DNA of 25,181 nt from CAYJEO01 sp044432805 (GCA_044432805.1 JAWXUI010000014.1:1-25181); one strand, 5' to 3'; numbered from the stretch's first letter, positions 8,084 through 17,513 are shown. The notes: generated by a model from the letters alone, not told the origin. Made by a program: numbers and translations.

Positions 8084-8109
8084 CAAAAAACCACATTTTT
8101 GTGATGTGG
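8084..8109 (-). terminator. Terminator of the uvrA-M16 operon
   Basis: Minus-strand CCACAT (8109-8104), a 7-base loop, ATGTGG (8096-8091), then TTTTTTG. It lies five bases past the stop of the last M16 gene. Confidence 0.85.
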
Positions 8110-8113
8110 AATT

Positions 8114-9385
8114 TTATTTTGGCAATATTATAAAAGTTGAATGATTAACAAAATTAATTAATTTCATATAATCTTTATATTCATTTATATTTAAATCATT
8201 AATATATTTTACTTCATCTCTTTTGTAATCTATATTAAATGTTACTTTACCAATTAATTTACTTCCAAGCGCAATTACTTGATCTCCTAAGTACACTATT
8301 GAAGCTCTTGACATTTTTTTTCTTCTTTCTAAATCTCCTATTGAAATAGTTAAATCTTTTAATTCATTTTCTATTTCTTTTAATACTTCATTATATTTTG
8401 GAGTTTCACCTTCAAAATTAATAATTAAATAATCACTTATATCATCAACAGAAAAGTCTATATTTGTGTTTATATATTTTTTTTCTTTTAACTTTTCTAA
8501 AAATAAAGAAGTTTCTCCAAATTTTGTTTTTAACATATAATTAGTATATTTTCTTAATTTTTCTTTATCGGTTTCTTTATTAATTTTAATTTTATAATTT
8601 TTAGAAAATTTTGGAATTACAACTTCCATTTTTTTCTCTTCATATACTAAAGCGACATGTTCTTCTTCATTATATTCTTTTGTAACTATTTCTTTTTGTG
8701 TTTCAAATGTTTTTTTATCTTGATTTTCTTTTACTAAATTAAATACTGTATCTTTGTCTACATTTCCAACCACTACTAAAAATAAATTACTTGGGTGGTA
8801 GAAAGTGTTATAACAATTATATAAATCTTCAACAGTTGTGCTATTTACATCTTCTATTGAACCACCTATTGGATTTTTTTGTGGAAAAACATTAAATGTA
8901 TTTTTAAATAATCCATCATTTAATGCCCATGCTGGATCATCTAAATACATTTTTAATTCTTGAGTAATTATTCCTTTTTCTTTTTCGATTGATTCTTTTA
9001 CAAAATAAGGGCTTTGTACATAATCTAATAAATAATTTAAATTTTCTTCATATTTATTAGTTCCAGAAAAGTAATAAGAAGTTACGTCATAATTAGTTGA
9101 AGCATTGCAGTCAACTCCATTATTAGTAAAAAATTCAAATGGATCTAGTCCATCTTCTTGTTCAAACATTTTGTGTTCTAAAAAATGAGCAACTCCGGTT
9201 GGAACTTTTATATATTCTTTTTTATTATTTGGAATAAATTCAATTTTGTTTGAACCGTATTTTGATACTAAAGTGGCAGTTACATTATTGATATCATTTT
9301 TAGGAATAACATAAAGTTCTAAACCGTTTTCCAGTTTTGCAAAATATAATTTTAATTCATATTGAGTTAAGTTTATTTCTTCCAT
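8114..9385 (-). CDS. M16 zinc metallopeptidase, catalytic partner (YmfH-like)
   Basis: 423 residues, typical for single-unit M16B peptidases. The inverted zinc motif HFLEH gives His67, Glu70 and His71, and the distal ligand is Glu143 in KGIITQEL, with Glu136 seven residues before as in the family. The C-terminal half is a second, non-catalytic M16 lobe. No signal peptide is seen. Its start overlaps the stop of the preceding M16 gene by one base (TAATG). Such pairs (YmfF/YmfH in Bacillus, AlbE/AlbF-like) work as heterodimers of an active and an inactive chain and degrade or mature peptides. The substrate is unknown here. Last gene of a five-gene operon. Confidence 0.92.
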   Translation of the reverse strand: MEEINLTQYELKLYFAKLENGLELYVIPKNDINNVTATLVSKYGSNKIEFIPNNKKEYIKVPTGVAHFLEHKMFEQEDGLDPFEFFTNNGVDCNASTNYDVTSYYFSGTNKYEENLNYLLDYVQSPYFVKESIEKEKGIITQELKMYLDDPAWALNDGLFKNTFNVFPQKNPIGGSIEDVNSTTVEDLYNCYNTFYHPSNLFLVVVGNVDKDTVFNLVKENQDKKTFETQKEIVTKEYNEEEHVALVYEEKKMEVVIPKFSKNYKIKINKETDKEKLRKYTNYMLKTKFGETSLFLEKLKEKKYINTNIDFSVDDISDYLIINFEGETPKYNEVLKEIENELKDLTISIGDLERRKKMSRASIVYLGDQVIALGSKLIGKVTFNIDYKRDEVKYINDLNINEYKDYMKLINFVNHSTFIILPK

Positions 9386-10638
9386 TATTCCTCTCCTTCT
9401 AATAAATAAATTGTATCTATATTTATTGTGTTGGCATATTCAATTACATCTTCGTAAGTTACTTTTTCCATTTCTTTTACTCTTGTTTCTAAATCATCTA
9501 ATTTTAAATATTCTATACTGTTATAATTATTTAAAATAGATCTAGGTGAATCAAGAAGTTCCGCTACACCGGCTTTATATATTGTTTTTACTTTTTCTAT
9601 TTCTTCTTTTGCAAAATCTCCTTGTTTTATACTTTCTATTTCATTTTTAATTAAATCTACTGTTTTTTGATAATCTTTAGCGCTTATTCCAGCTTGTATT
9701 GTTAATATATTAGAAACTTTCAAAATAGAAGAACGTATATAATAACATAGTGAATTATTTGTTCTAACTGTTTTAAATAATTTTGATTCTGGTCCTCCAC
9801 CTAGTATATAAGAATAAACCACACTTACATATTCTCTTTGATAAAAGCTTAAATTTTTTAATTTAATACCCATAATTAATTTACTTTGTTGAATGTCTTT
9901 TTTATCTTTTACTTCTTTTATTTCATTTCTAAAATCAGTATGTGTTATAAAGTGACTTTCACTTATTTCATTATTTTTTCTTTTAAATCTTTTATTAATT
10001 TCTGATTTTATACTATCATCTACATTTCCTATAACAAAAATATCTAGTATATCTTCTTCTATCATTGATAAATAATATTGATATAAATCTTCTCTAGAAA
10101 GTTGTTTTAATTCTTCTAAATAACCTTCTGATCTAAATGATACTGGGATTGTATCATCCATAGCATTAAATAATCGCATTAGTGAATAATAGTTATTATC
10201 CTCATCAGCACTTTTTATTGCTTCAATTCCTAAACTTTTAGTTAGTTCAAAAGATTTTTCTTCAAACATACCTTTTTCTATATTTGGCTTATAAAATATT
10301 TCATGTATAAAATCTAATACATCAGAAGTTATTGTTGGTTCTGTATATCTTTCGTTTAAATATGTAAATGTAAATTGAGCAATATTATAATTACCAGATA
10401 TTATTTGTTCGTTATGAAATATAAGACCATATAAATCTTCTGTTTTTATTTCCATAAGACGTTCTGTTTTATATTTTTCACAAGAATTAATTAAAAGTGA
10501 AAGTAAGAAAACTCTTTTTGTTATTTCTTCTTTTACTACTTTTCTTTTGAAGTTAATTCTTATCATATTATATTTAAACTTATCTGTTGTTATAATGTGT
10601 AAATTATATCCTTCTTGTTTGTATTTTTTATAATCCAT
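9385..10638 (-). CDS. M16 peptidase-like protein, non-catalytic partner (YmfF-like)
   Basis: 417 residues with the M16 fold but no HxxEH: the corresponding helix reads LLINSCEKYKTERLME. The C-terminal lobe keeps the Arg/Tyr substrate-clamp region, FKTVRTNNSLCYYIRSS (about residues 285-301), as in M16 partner subunits. It is therefore expected to hold substrate while the next gene product cleaves. AAGGAGG precedes the ATG by 7 bases, and the gap to the upstream deoxyribosyltransferase-like gene is 10 bases. In Bacillus the orthologous pair stands near pgsA/recA; here it follows nucleoside genes. Confidence 0.88.
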   Translation of the reverse strand: MDYKKYKQEGYNLHIITTDKFKYNMIRINFKRKVVKEEITKRVFLLSLLINSCEKYKTERLMEIKTEDLYGLIFHNEQIISGNYNIAQFTFTYLNERYTEPTITSDVLDFIHEIFYKPNIEKGMFEEKSFELTKSLGIEAIKSADEDNNYYSLMRLFNAMDDTIPVSFRSEGYLEELKQLSREDLYQYYLSMIEEDILDIFVIGNVDDSIKSEINKRFKRKNNEISESHFITHTDFRNEIKEVKDKKDIQQSKLIMGIKLKNLSFYQREYVSVVYSYILGGGPESKLFKTVRTNNSLCYYIRSSILKVSNILTIQAGISAKDYQKTVDLIKNEIESIKQGDFAKEEIEKVKTIYKAGVAELLDSPRSILNNYNSIEYLKLDDLETRVKEMEKVTYEDVIEYANTINIDTIYLLEGEE

Positions 10639-10648
10639 AGATTCCTCC

Positions 10649-11149
10649 TTATAAAGATAACATTTTTCCTCTTGGTAAATATTGATCTGGCCACTCTCTC
10701 ATTTTAAATACTTCATTATGACTTAGCATCATTTCTGAAAGTTCTTTACTTGTTACTATTACGTCTGAATTTTGTTTTAACAAAGATTGCAATAAGGGTT
10801 CGTCACTTGGATATTCTTTAAAGAATATTTCTTTGCCAATACCAAGTAAATAGCCTAATTCAAACATGACTGTTTTTCCTAAATATCCACCAACATTACA
10901 AATATATATGACATCTGAACGTTTACATAAATCCAAAAATGATTGTTCTATTTGAACTGGATTATCTGATTTATCTGATTCGAACAATACATATCCATTA
11001 TTATTGGATTTTATATTACTTACTGCTGGCGCTAAAACGTCAAATCCTTTAGTTGTAAAATTATTTATATCCTCTTTAATGAATTCATAGTGTTTGTTAA
11101 AACTACCTAAAATCGAAACTGTTTGATAGGTTTCTAGATTCCTTTTCAT
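10649..11149 (-). CDS. Nucleoside 2-deoxyribosyltransferase-like protein
   Basis: 166 residues, one Rossmann-like domain. The N-terminal VSILGSF strand-loop, a middle CKRSDVIYICN strand, and the helix GKTVMFELGYLLGIGKEIFF resemble the nucleoside 2-deoxyribosyltransferase fold, in which the ELG helix carries the catalytic glutamate. Similarity is at fold level; it could be a nucleotide N-glycosidase or an uncharacterised family member rather than a true transferase. The start overlaps the deoD stop by four bases (ATGA) with AAGGTG seven bases upstream. The coupling to deoD fits nucleoside salvage. Confidence 0.65.
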   Translation of the reverse strand: MKRNLETYQTVSILGSFNKHYEFIKEDINNFTTKGFDVLAPAVSNIKSNNNGYVLFESDKSDNPVQIEQSFLDLCKRSDVIYICNVGGYLGKTVMFELGYLLGIGKEIFFKEYPSDEPLLQSLLKQNSDVIVTSKELSEMMLSHNEVFKMREWPDQYLPRGKMLSL

Positions 11150-11856
11150 AAGTTCACCTTTGATAAAGAATTAAGCGCTAAAGAGATCATGTCGTGAAAA
11201 GAATTTTGTCTTTCTTCTGATGTTGTCTCTTCTTTTGTTATTAAATTATCTGATACTGTTAATATGCACGCTGCATCTTTGTTTAAAATATTGGCATTAT
11301 GGAATAGTGCGAATGACTCCATTTCTACTCCTAAGCAATTAAATTCTTCGTTTAATTTCTTTATATCTTCATTGCTATAAAAAACATCACTTGAATAAAT
11401 TGTACCTTCGTTTATTTTTTTTGATAAATCAGTAGCAGTTTTTCTTATAATTTCATTTAATGTAGTTGAAGACATTAAAGTATTAAATGGACAGTTGTTT
11501 TGTGTTTGTGCATATGAACTTTTAGAATAACTTTTTGTTACTAATATTAAATCATATAAATTTAAATCGGCAGTGTATGCTCCACAGCTACCTACTCTAA
11601 TGATTTTTTCTACATCATAAAATTTAAACAATTCATAAGAATAAATCCCCATGCTTGGCATTCCCATACCAGAGCCCATTATTGTTACTAACTTATTATT
11701 ATAATACCCCGTATATGCAAGCATTCCTCTTACTTCGTTAACTAATTTATAGTCTGTTAAGTAAGTTTGCGCTATCATTTTAGCACGTAATGGATCTCCT
11801 GGCATTATTACAATTGGTGCTATATCTTCTTTTTTTGCATTAATATGTGGTGTCAT
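11146..11856 (-). CDS. deoD: Purine nucleoside phosphorylase, DeoD type
   Basis: 236 residues, the size of hexameric DeoD phosphorylases, which split purine (deoxy)ribonucleosides into base and (deoxy)ribose 1-phosphate. The N-terminus MTPHINAKK and phosphate-binding MPGDPLRAK (18-26) are diagnostic. GSGMGMPSMGIYSYEL, RVGSCGAY and VEMESFALF (substrate Met/Glu) follow, then TVSDNL with the catalytic Asp. Cytoplasmic. ATGA overlap with uvrA, with GGAGG encoded in the uvrA tail. Its place behind uvrA, followed by a deoxyribosyltransferase-like gene, suggests a role in recycling nucleosides from DNA or the environment. Confidence 0.95.
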   Translation of the reverse strand: MTPHINAKKEDIAPIVIMPGDPLRAKMIAQTYLTDYKLVNEVRGMLAYTGYYNNKLVTIMGSGMGMPSMGIYSYELFKFYDVEKIIRVGSCGAYTADLNLYDLILVTKSYSKSSYAQTQNNCPFNTLMSSTTLNEIIRKTATDLSKKINEGTIYSSDVFYSNEDIKKLNEEFNCLGVEMESFALFHNANILNKDAACILTVSDNLITKEETTSEERQNSFHDMISLALNSLSKVNL

Positions 11857-14675
11857 TTTTTACCTCCTAAATAACTTTTTAAAAATTGACCTGTATAACT
11901 TTTTGGTTCTTTTGCTATATCTTCTGGTGTTCCAATGGCGATTATTTCTCCACCCATATCTCCACCTTCGTAACCTATATCAATTACATGATCACTTACT
12001 TTTATTACATCTAAATTATGTTCAATTACAACAACAGAATCTCCGTTGTCTACAATTCTATTTAAAATTGTTAGTAATTTTTTTACATCATGAATATGTA
12101 ATCCAGTAGTTGGTTCATCTAAAATAAATAATGTTTTTCCTGTTGGTTTTTTTTGTAATTCTTTTGCCAATTTAACACGTGCGGCTTCGCCACCTGATAG
12201 TGTTGTAGCACTTTGTCCTAATTTTATATATGATAGCCCAACATCTATTAACATGGATAATTTATTTTTTATTTTTGGAATGTTTTCAAAGAATTCATAA
12301 GCTTCTTCTACTCTCATATTTAATACATCATAAATATTTTTACCTTTATATTTTATTTCTAAGGTTTCTTGATTATAGCGCGTACCATGACAAACTTCAC
12401 ATGGTACATAAACATCTGGTAAAAAGTGCATTTCTATTTTTTTTACACCATCACCCCAACATGCTTCACATCTTCCACCTTTAACATTAAAAGAAAATCT
12501 ACCTTTTTCATATCCTTTTATTTTAGCGTCTTTGGTATTTGTAAATACATCTCTTATGTCATCAAATACACCAGTGTAAGTAGCTGGATTACTTCTTGGT
12601 GTTCTTCCAATTGGATTTTGAGAAATTTCAATTACTTTGTCAATGTGTTCTAGTCCTTTTATACTTTTACATTTTCCTGGTTTATCTTTTGTTTTATATA
12701 AATTGCTTGCTACATGTTTATATAAAATTTCATTTACTAAGCTTGATTTTCCAGAACCTGATACACCGGTTACACAAGTGAATGTATTTAATGGAAATTT
12801 AACATTTACATTTTTTAAGTTGTTTTCACTTGCACCTTTTATTTCAATAAATTTTTTATTTCCTTTTCTTCTTTTTTTAGGAATTTCAATATATTCTTTT
12901 CCGCTTAAATATCTTCCAGTTAAACTGTTATCATCATTTTTAACTTCTTCTGGAGTTCCATAACTTACAATTTGTCCACCATGTTCTCCTGCAAATGGTC
13001 CAATGTCAACTAAGTAATCAGCTTGTAACATTGTATCGTGATCATGTTCCACGACTATTAAGGTGTTGCCAATATCACGCATTTCTAACATTGAGTTTAT
13101 TAATCTTTGATTATCTCTTTGATGAAGTCCAATTGATGGTTCATCTAATACATATAAAACACCTGTTAATCTTGAACCAATTTGTGTGGCTAGTCGGATT
13201 CTTTGCGATTCTCCACCACTTAGTGTTGCAGCTGATCTGTTTAGTGTTAAATATTCTAATCCAACATTTTTTAAAAAAGTTAGTCTTGAATTTATTTCTT
13301 TTAAGATTAATTCTGCTATTTGTGATTGTTCTTTTGTTAATTTTAATTTTTCAATAAATATTAATATATCTTTTATACTCATTTTTGTTAATTCATAAAT
13401 GTTTTTTTTGTTTATTAAAACCGATAATGATTCAGTTGATAATCTTGCTCCATTACATTTCGGACATACTAAATCAGTCATGTATCCTTCTATCCATGTT
13501 CTTATCCAATTACTTTTGGTTTCCAAATATCTTCTTTCTAAAGTTGTTATAATTCCTTCAAATTTACCTGTTACATTTCTTGTGTTTCCATTTTTAGATA
13601 TGTAGTTAAATTCTAATAAGTCATAAGCTCCATAAAGGATGATATCTTGTTCTTCTTTAGTTAGTTTTTTAAATGGTTTATCTAAATCTATTTTATATCT
13701 TTTTGATACTGCATTTAGTTGTGTTGATATTATTGAATCTTCATCATCTAAATTAAGTGTAACTATACATCCTTGATTAATTGATAAGTCTTTGTTAGGA
13801 ATCGCTAAATCTAGGTCTATTTTTTGTTTTACGCCTAATCCTTTACATTCACTGCATGCTCCATAAGGTGCATTAAAAGAAAATATTCTTGGCTCTAATT
13901 CAGGAAGTGAGAAATCACAAAAAGGACATCCATAAGCTTCACTCATTATTATGTCTTCTCCACCTACAACAGATATAATTACTTTCCCATTACTTTTTTT
14001 AGATGCTGTTTCTATTGATTCGTATAATCTTGATCTTATGTTTTCTTTTATGATTAATCTATCAACTACTAAGAAAATATTGTGTTTTTTATTTTTTTCT
14101 AAAGATATTTCATTTGTTAATTCCATTTCTTCATTGTCTATTATTGCTCTTATAAATCCATCTTTTATTAAGTTTTCAATTAATTCTTTGTGTGTTCCTT
14201 TGTTACCTTCTATAATTGGTGATAATACTTTTATTTTGGTATTTAATTCTAGTTTTAATATTTGATTAGTCATTTCTTCTATACTTTGACTAGCTATTGG
14301 TATATGATGATTTGGACAATATGGAACTCCTATTCTTGCATATAACAATCTTAAATAATCATATATTTCTGTTACTGTTCCAACTGTTGATCTTGGATTT
14401 TTATTTGTTGTTTTTTGATCTATACTAATTGCTGGGGATAATCCTTCAATTGAATCTACTAAAGGTTTTTCACTTCCTCCTAAAAATTGTCTTGCATAGG
14501 CACTTAAAGATTCAATATATCTTCTTTCTCCTTCGGCATATATAGTGTCAAACGCTAAAGAAGATTTTCCACTTCCAGATACTCCAGTCATTACGATTAA
14601 TTTGTTTTTTGGTAATGTTATATCTATATTTTTCAAATTGTTTTCTCTTGCACCTTTTATAATTATTTCGTTCAT
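11853..14675 (-). CDS. uvrA: Excinuclease ABC subunit A
   Basis: 940 residues, full length. UvrA is the damage-recognition ATPase of nucleotide excision repair and loads UvrB. The first ATPase half has Walker A GVSGSGKSS (31-39), the zinc module CPFCDF...CSEC and signature LSGGESQRIRLA. The second half has Walker A GVSGSGKSS, the zinc finger CEAC...CEVCHG and signature LSGGEAARVKLA, then FILDEPTTGLH. The C-terminus is short, with no glycine-rich tail beyond LGGKK. The ATG lies six bases after AGGTG. It heads the operon with deoD, the deoxyribosyltransferase-like gene and the M16 pair. uvrB, its usual neighbour, is not in the window, and no LexA box was seen in the promoter. Confidence 0.98.
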   Translation of the reverse strand: MNEIIIKGARENNLKNIDITLPKNKLIVMTGVSGSGKSSLAFDTIYAEGERRYIESLSAYARQFLGGSEKPLVDSIEGLSPAISIDQKTTNKNPRSTVGTVTEIYDYLRLLYARIGVPYCPNHHIPIASQSIEEMTNQILKLELNTKIKVLSPIIEGNKGTHKELIENLIKDGFIRAIIDNEEMELTNEISLEKNKKHNIFLVVDRLIIKENIRSRLYESIETASKKSNGKVIISVVGGEDIIMSEAYGCPFCDFSLPELEPRIFSFNAPYGACSECKGLGVKQKIDLDLAIPNKDLSINQGCIVTLNLDDEDSIISTQLNAVSKRYKIDLDKPFKKLTKEEQDIILYGAYDLLEFNYISKNGNTRNVTGKFEGIITTLERRYLETKSNWIRTWIEGYMTDLVCPKCNGARLSTESLSVLINKKNIYELTKMSIKDILIFIEKLKLTKEQSQIAELILKEINSRLTFLKNVGLEYLTLNRSAATLSGGESQRIRLATQIGSRLTGVLYVLDEPSIGLHQRDNQRLINSMLEMRDIGNTLIVVEHDHDTMLQADYLVDIGPFAGEHGGQIVSYGTPEEVKNDDNSLTGRYLSGKEYIEIPKKRRKGNKKFIEIKGASENNLKNVNVKFPLNTFTCVTGVSGSGKSSLVNEILYKHVASNLYKTKDKPGKCKSIKGLEHIDKVIEISQNPIGRTPRSNPATYTGVFDDIRDVFTNTKDAKIKGYEKGRFSFNVKGGRCEACWGDGVKKIEMHFLPDVYVPCEVCHGTRYNQETLEIKYKGKNIYDVLNMRVEEAYEFFENIPKIKNKLSMLIDVGLSYIKLGQSATTLSGGEAARVKLAKELQKKPTGKTLFILDEPTTGLHIHDVKKLLTILNRIVDNGDSVVVIEHNLDVIKVSDHVIDIGYEGGDMGGEIIAIGTPEDIAKEPKSYTGQFLKSYLGGKK

Positions 14676-14697
14676 TATATCACCTGTTTCTTCTTAT

Positions 14698-14706
14698 ATT
14701 ATATCA
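14698..14706 (-). promoter_or_regulatory. Extended -10 promoter of the uvrA operon
   Basis: Minus-strand TGATATAAT (14706-14698), an extended -10 with a perfect TATAAT, ends 22 bases before the uvrA ATG. The -35 region is A/T-rich without a good TTGACA match. Confidence 0.55.
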
Positions 14707-14737
14707 CGATTTCAAAAAAATATTTTAATATCTAATA

Positions 14738-14765
14738 AATAAAAAAACAAGTAATATTACTTGTT
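14738..14765 (-). terminator. Terminator after the pseudopilin pair
   Basis: A perfect 20-base palindrome at 14746-14765. On the minus strand AACAAGTA pairs with TACTTGTT, followed by seven T. It closes the pseudopilin operon nine bases after the last stop. Confidence 0.8.
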
Positions 14766-14774
14766 ATATTTATA

Positions 14775-16100
14775 TTATAATTCTACGCCTAAATAGGTTA
14801 TTTGGGCATATCCATCTCCAACATTTCCTGTTCCTAATTCGTATTCACTTCCAGAAGGTGTTGGCATAGAAGTTTGTGTACCTTTTTCATTTGTCCAACT
14901 GTATCCTAACCCATCAATCATAACGGTATTAGTAAATACTTTATCACTATAATGAAGTGAACATTCATTATCTGTTGTCCCTGTTGTACATCCACTTTTT
15001 GGGGTTTGGTCAGTTAGTGAAGTTATTGCAACACATCCTGTATGACCTGATATATAAGATGACCCTCCGGCTCCAGTTCGACCGCAACCGTTTGATCCAC
15101 CATAATATCCAGTTCCTCCTCCACCTCCCCAACCAATCGTATTAGATTGAATGGAATATCCAAACGACCCCGTTCTTGTTGATTGATAGCTTATTCCAGG
15201 AGATATTTGTGTTCCACCAGTTGCATCATAGGTTGACGATACGAATATTGAGTGATTAGTAGCGGAATCATAACCCATTAATCCACCTGCATTTCCGCCA
15301 TATGCAATAGTTCCTGTTGTCGCTCCTGCTCCACCTGCGGCAACCATTATTCTTGAGTTTAAACTATCATCATTATCCCATTCACCACTAATAAGTCGAA
15401 AATCAGTTGATCCTCCGCCACCAAAAGACTTTGCATCTGAATTATTTCCTGAATATCCCCCGCCATTATAGCCTCCAATATTAATAGTTGTATAATTAGA
15501 ACCACCAGTTCCTCCTACATAAACGTAAATTTTTTCGTTTGTTTGTAGATATATATTCCCTGATGTGTATGCTCCACTTCCACCTACGTAAGAAGCATAT
15601 GTTCCTCCTTGCGCACCCCAAGCTTCTAAGTTATAATATCCTGACATTGGTACTACAAATAATTGATAATCTCCATTATATTCAAAAGCATATTCTGTGC
15701 CGGAAAATTCATTAAAATAACTATCACAATACCCAGTGTCAGTGTCACCGTAAGTTACATCTTCATCACCTTTTTTTATATAACATTTTTCTTCTTTTTC
15801 AAATATTACAGTAACAACTCCATTATTATCCAATGTTACAATTGCATTTTCTGGTTTGTTTGACATTTCAATTTCATCAAATATATTATTAGATGAAGTT
15901 AATTCATCTAATTTTCCATTTAACTGTGATCTTGCGTATAATTGCTCGGCTGCTACGGCTAAGTTATCAACAGTTGAAATATTAGATGATACTTTTGCTT
16001 CATCAATAATTCCCATTACGATTGGCGTTGCTATAGCTGCTATTACCACTAAAATAACTAATACAGCTAGTAATTCTATTAATGTAAATCCTTTTTTCAT
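14775..16100 (-). CDS. Pseudopilin-like protein with glycine-rich C-terminal domain (copy 1)
   Basis: 441 residues. The N-terminus MKKGFTLIELLAVLVILVVI is a textbook type IV prepilin/pseudopilin signal: a short basic leader, cleavage after Gly4 by prepilin peptidase, Phe+1, Glu+5 and one hydrophobic helix. A small globular pilin-like part (about 40-135) is followed by a large glycine-rich region (about 150-350: EAWGAQGG, YVYVGGTGG, GGGGSTDFRL, AGGSSYISG). The C-terminal cap has three conserved Cys and ends DGYAQITYLG. The glycine-rich part resembles the ALK-type glycine-rich fold found in many surface proteins of gut Bacillota. An upstream in-frame TTG is rejected because it abuts the GGAG; the ATG sits nine bases after it. 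Secreted or surface assembly is inferred; no pilus ATPase or peptidase gene is in the window. Confidence 0.85.
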   Translation of the reverse strand: MKKGFTLIELLAVLVILVVIAAIATPIVMGIIDEAKVSSNISTVDNLAVAAEQLYARSQLNGKLDELTSSNNIFDEIEMSNKPENAIVTLDNNGVVTVIFEKEEKCYIKKGDEDVTYGDTDTGYCDSYFNEFSGTEYAFEYNGDYQLFVVPMSGYYNLEAWGAQGGTYASYVGGSGAYTSGNIYLQTNEKIYVYVGGTGGSNYTTINIGGYNGGGYSGNNSDAKSFGGGGSTDFRLISGEWDNDDSLNSRIMVAAGGAGATTGTIAYGGNAGGLMGYDSATNHSIFVSSTYDATGGTQISPGISYQSTRTGSFGYSIQSNTIGWGGGGGTGYYGGSNGCGRTGAGGSSYISGHTGCVAITSLTDQTPKSGCTTGTTDNECSLHYSDKVFTNTVMIDGLGYSWTNEKGTQTSMPTPSGSEYELGTGNVGDGYAQITYLGVEL

Positions 16101-16120
16101 TTTAATCAACTCCTAATTTA

Positions 16121-17419
16121 TTAATAACTTATACCTAAATAGGTTATTTGGGCATATCCATCTCCAACATTTCCTATTCCTAATTCGTATTCACTTCCAG
16201 AAGGTGTTGGCATTAAAATTTGTGTACCTTTTTCATTTGTCCAACTGTATCCTGACCCATCAATCATAACGGTATCAGTAAATAATTTATCACTATAATG
16301 AAGCGAACATTCATTATCTGTTGTCCCTGTTACACATCCACTTTTTGGGGTTTGGTCAGTTAGTGAAGTTATTGCAACACATCCTGTATGACCTGATATA
16401 TAAGATGAACCTCCTGCTCCAGAACCATTTAAATAAGCTCCATTTCCAGGTCCTCCGCCATAGTATCCGCTTCCGCCTCCACCAAGACTTTCTTTATTCC
16501 AATTACCAATTCCACCTTTTCCAAAACTTCCAAGTGTTTCATAATATTGGGATTGTGTCGTTTTTCCACCTTCAGTTTGAGTTGCTCCAATGCCATAAGA
16601 ATCTCCTAGTCCATTATAACCAATTAATCCTCCAGCATTTCCACCTATATTTCCAGCTCCATATCCGCCTCCGGCTCCTGCAACTAAAATTCTTGAACTC
16701 AATGATGTATCTGAATCCCATTCACCGCCTTCTAAGCGAAAATCGGTTGCTCCTCCTCCAGCATAGGAGTTGTTTATTACATCACCACCGCCATTATATC
16801 CACCTGTTCCATTTACTCCTTGTGATCCAACGTAAATATATATTTTTTCGTCTTTTGCTAAATGTATAGTTCCAGCAACGTAAGATCCATATCCTCCATT
16901 GCCACCTCCTTGAGCTCCCCAAGCTTCTAAGTTATAATATCCTGACATTGGTACTACAAATAATTGATAATCTCCACTATATTCAAATACGTATTCTGTC
17001 CCAATATAATCAACAAAATAACTGTCACATTTTCCATCTTCCATATCTCCAAAAATTACGTCTTCTTCTCCTATTTTTATATAACATTTTTCATCTTTTT
17101 CAAAAACTACTGTGATAATTCCATCACTATCAATTGTGATAATCGCATTAGATGGTTTATTAGACATTTCAACTTTATCAAATATATTATTAGATAATAT
17201 CAATTCATCTATTTCTCCATTCAATTCTGCCCTTGCATATAATTGTTCAGCTGCAACTGCTAAGTTATTTACAGTTGTAATATCTGCTGAAGTTTTTGAT
17301 TCTTCTATTATTCCCATTACGATTGGCGTTGCTATCGCTGCTATTACCACTAAAATAACTAATACAGCTAATAATTCTATTAACGTAAATCCTTTTTTCA
17401 TGTTGTTTTTTTGTTTCAT
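16121..17419 (-). CDS. Pseudopilin-like protein with glycine-rich C-terminal domain (copy 2)
   Basis: 432 residues from the ATG at 17419, six bases after AAAGGAG. An earlier ATG at 17443 lies upstream of that Shine-Dalgarno site and has none of its own. The leader is longer than in copy 1 (MKQKNNMKKG, cleaved before FTLIELLAV). Domain layout is the same: prepilin helix, pilin-like part, glycine-rich region, Cys-containing C-terminal cap. The first ~45 and last ~90 residues are almost identical to copy 1, also at DNA level, while the glycine-rich middle is diverged and differs in length. It is transcribed first and runs into copy 1 after a 20-base gap. A possible promoter (TGATATACT on the minus strand) overlaps the spoVAE terminator region near 17462-17470. 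Confidence 0.85.
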   Translation of the reverse strand: MKQKNNMKKGFTLIELLAVLVILVVIAAIATPIVMGIIEESKTSADITTVNNLAVAAEQLYARAELNGEIDELILSNNIFDKVEMSNKPSNAIITIDSDGIITVVFEKDEKCYIKIGEEDVIFGDMEDGKCDSYFVDYIGTEYVFEYSGDYQLFVVPMSGYYNLEAWGAQGGGNGGYGSYVAGTIHLAKDEKIYIYVGSQGVNGTGGYNGGGDVINNSYAGGGATDFRLEGGEWDSDTSLSSRILVAGAGGGYGAGNIGGNAGGLIGYNGLGDSYGIGATQTEGGKTTQSQYYETLGSFGKGGIGNWNKESLGGGGSGYYGGGPGNGAYLNGSGAGGSSYISGHTGCVAITSLTDQTPKSGCVTGTTDNECSLHYSDKLFTDTVMIDGSGYSWTNEKGTQILMPTPSGSEYELGIGNVGDGYAQITYLGISY

Positions 17420-17469
17420 TCTTACTCCTTTTATATGTGTCATTTATTTTACACTTTATAAGTATATCA

Positions 17470-17495
17470 TAAAAAAAAACTAAACCAAATAGTTT
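17470..17495 (-). terminator. Terminator after spoVAE
   Basis: Minus-strand AAACTA (17495-17490), a 7-base loop, TAGTTT (17482-17477), then a run of T. The stem is modest but the T tract is long. Confidence 0.6.
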
Positions 17496-17513
17496 ACTTT
17501 ATGCTTTTGTTTT

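Noticed and set aside
9385..10638. Non-catalytic M16 gene as a decaying pseudogene
   Set aside because: The frame is intact, full length and coupled to the active partner; loss of HxxEH is normal for this subunit.
14698..14720. LexA/DinR box upstream of uvrA
   Set aside because: No GAAC-N4-GTTC type palindrome is present between the promoter and the upstream terminator.
14746..14765. 20-base perfect palindrome as an operator or recombination site
   Set aside because: It is followed by a T run just after the pseudopilin stop and is fully explained as a terminator.
15000..17000. Glycine-rich coding repeats as a CRISPR or tandem-repeat array
   Set aside because: No regular repeat-spacer period; the repetition follows glycine codons within open frames.
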